This document shows, piece by piece, positions 63,082-64,000 of a stretch of 64,000 nt of DNA (the first letter of the stretch is position 1; every line of letters starts with the position of its first letter). Origin of the DNA: an uncultured Hyphomicrobiales bacterium. Its GTDB lineage: Bacteria > Pseudomonadota > Alphaproteobacteria > Rhizobiales > Beijerinckiaceae. The notes below the pieces were generated by a model. The model saw only the letters and a list, made by a program, of their open reading frames with translations, was not told the origin of the DNA and made no database searches. Where the stretch lies: NCBI GenBank assembly GCA_903847605.1, contig CAINED010000079.1, positions 1-64,000 of the forward strand. The letters are read 5' to 3'. The position numbers and the translations under genes were made by a program.

Positions 63082-64000
63082 ATGAGCGGTCCATCGACAT
63101 ATGTACCCAAGAGCGCGCTCGGGCGCTGGTTCGAAAGCCGTCTCCCCGTCATGGGGCTGGTGCACTCGTCCTTCATTGCCTATCCGACGCCGCGCAACCT
63201 GAACTATTTCTGGACGTTCGGCGCCATCCTCAGCTTCATGCTCGGCGCGCAGATCGTGACCGGCATCGTGCTGGCGATGCACTACACGCCGCATACGGCT
63301 TTCGCCTTCGCTTCCGTCGAGCACATCATGCGCGACGTGAACTGGGGCTGGTTCCTGCGCTATGCGCATGCGAACGGCGCGTCTATGTTCTTCGTCGCCG
63401 TCTATATCCACATGTTCCGCGGCCTCTATTACGGGTCATACAAGGCGCCGCGCGAAGTGCTCTGGATTCTCGGCGTGATCATCTTCCTGCTGATGATGGC
63501 GACCGCCTTCATGGGTTACGTGCTGCCGTGGGGCCAGATGAGCTTCTGGGGCGCGAAAGTCATCACCAGCCTGTTCTCGGCGATTCCCTTCGTCGGCGAT
63601 TCCATAACGACGCTGCTATGGGGCGGCTTTACAGTGGACAACCCGACGCTGAACCGCTTCTTCTCACTCCACTACCTGCTGCCGTTCATGATCGCGGGCG
63701 TCGTCGTCCTGCACGTCTGGGCGCTGCATGTGGTCGGCCAGAACAATCCCGCGGGCGTCGAGATCAAGAACGTCCAGCGTGACGCCGTGCCGTTCACGCC
63801 CTACGCGACGATCAAGGACTCCTTCGCCGTCGTCGTCTTCACGATCGTCTTCTGCTGGTTCATCTTCTACGTGCCGAACTATCTCGGCCACTCCGACAAC
63901 TATATCGAAGCCAATCCGCTGGTGACGCCCTCGCATATCGTGCCGGAATGGTACTTCCTGCCGTTCTACGCGATCCTGCGCGCGATCCCGTCGAAGCTCG
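63082..64000 (+). CDS. petB: Cytochrome b of the bc1 complex (3' end outside window)
   Basis: The frame begins at the ATG 63082 and stays open to the end of the window (306 residues). Haem ligands appear as His96/His110 and His197/His211, each pair 14 residues apart as required for haems bL and bH. The Qo-site PEWY motif is present ([22 protein letters not shown]), as is the [18 protein letters not shown] segment. In some Rhizobiales cytochrome b is fused to cytochrome c1 (FbcH); the window ends too early to tell. Confidence 0.97.
   Translation, partial: MSGPSTYVPKSALGRWFESRLPVMGLVHSSFIAYPTPRNLNYFWTFGAILSFMLGAQIVTGIVLAMHYTPHTAFAFASVEHIMRDVNWGWFLRYAHANGASMFFVAVYIHMFRGLYYGSYKAPREVLWILGVIIFLLMMATAFMGYVLPWGQMSFWGAKVITSLFSAIPFVGDSITTLLWGGFTVDNPTLNRFFSLHYLLPFMIAGVVVLHVWALHVVGQNNPAGVEIKNVQRDAVPFTPYATIKDSFAVVVFTIVFCWFIFYVPNYLGHSDNYIEANPLVTPSHIVPEWYFLPFYAILRAIPSKL

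Overview
The window is chromosomal DNA of about 62% G+C from an alphaproteobacterium, most likely of the Rhizobiales (Hyphomicrobiales). The evidence is the gene order cpoB-tilS-ftsH, carB beside greA, hemF, a bc1 complex petA-petB start, and a large set of Bug/TctC binding proteins typical of soil members of that order. I cannot place it to genus. There is no rRNA, prophage, insertion sequence or CRISPR array. I see one tRNA.

Layout: 1-3518 is a housekeeping block (end of the Tol-Pal protein CpoB, TilS, FtsH). 3633-15263 is an accessory catabolic region: an amidohydrolase, a small Rieske protein and an unknown 109-aa protein, five Bug-type and one TAXI-type periplasmic binding proteins without membrane partners, an FMN monooxygenase, and between them a tRNA with CAU anticodon, a GH25 lysozyme lipoprotein and a GFA-family protein. 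15395-23131 holds small housekeeping-type genes (DUF421, UbiK), an IclR regulator, an AT-rich AlbA_2 (Schlafen-type) gene that looks foreign, a flavin-dependent aromatic hydroxylase of the HpaB family, another Bug gene and a secreted repeat protein. That last gene is divergent from a two-component system (23408-25434).

27135-39696 is one long run of forward genes: acyl-CoA synthetase, a complete branched-chain-amino-acid-type ABC transporter (LivG, H, M, binding protein, LivF), a PaaK-like ligase, then acyl-CoA dehydrogenase, 3-hydroxyisobutyryl-CoA hydrolase, 3-hydroxyisobutyrate dehydrogenase and enoyl-CoA hydratase. Together the last four cover most of valine/isobutyrate breakdown. 39683-47437 carries an ELM1-like protein, a PhoD phosphatase, a YtcJ-type amidohydrolase, an AlkB-like hydroxylase, a homogentisate-dioxygenase-like cupin protein and a membrane methyltransferase. 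47570-51803 is greA and carB. 52139-56438 is an iron-type ABC importer. The rest holds GtrA, a YodC-like protein, an OLD-like ATPase, a MerR regulator divergent from a DUF4396 membrane protein, hemF, a last Bug gene, a VapBC-type toxin-antitoxin pair, petA and the start of petB, which runs off the window.

The most interesting signals are regulatory or architectural: a leaderless IclR gene with an operator over its -10 box and a matching operator before the HpaB-type gene, the two now separated by the AlbA_2 gene; a MerR-type promoter with a 20-bp spacer; 11-bp-spaced direct repeats between the two-component system and the repeat protein; a UUCG-capped hairpin inside the ABC transporter operon; and a family of palindromic intergenic repeats.
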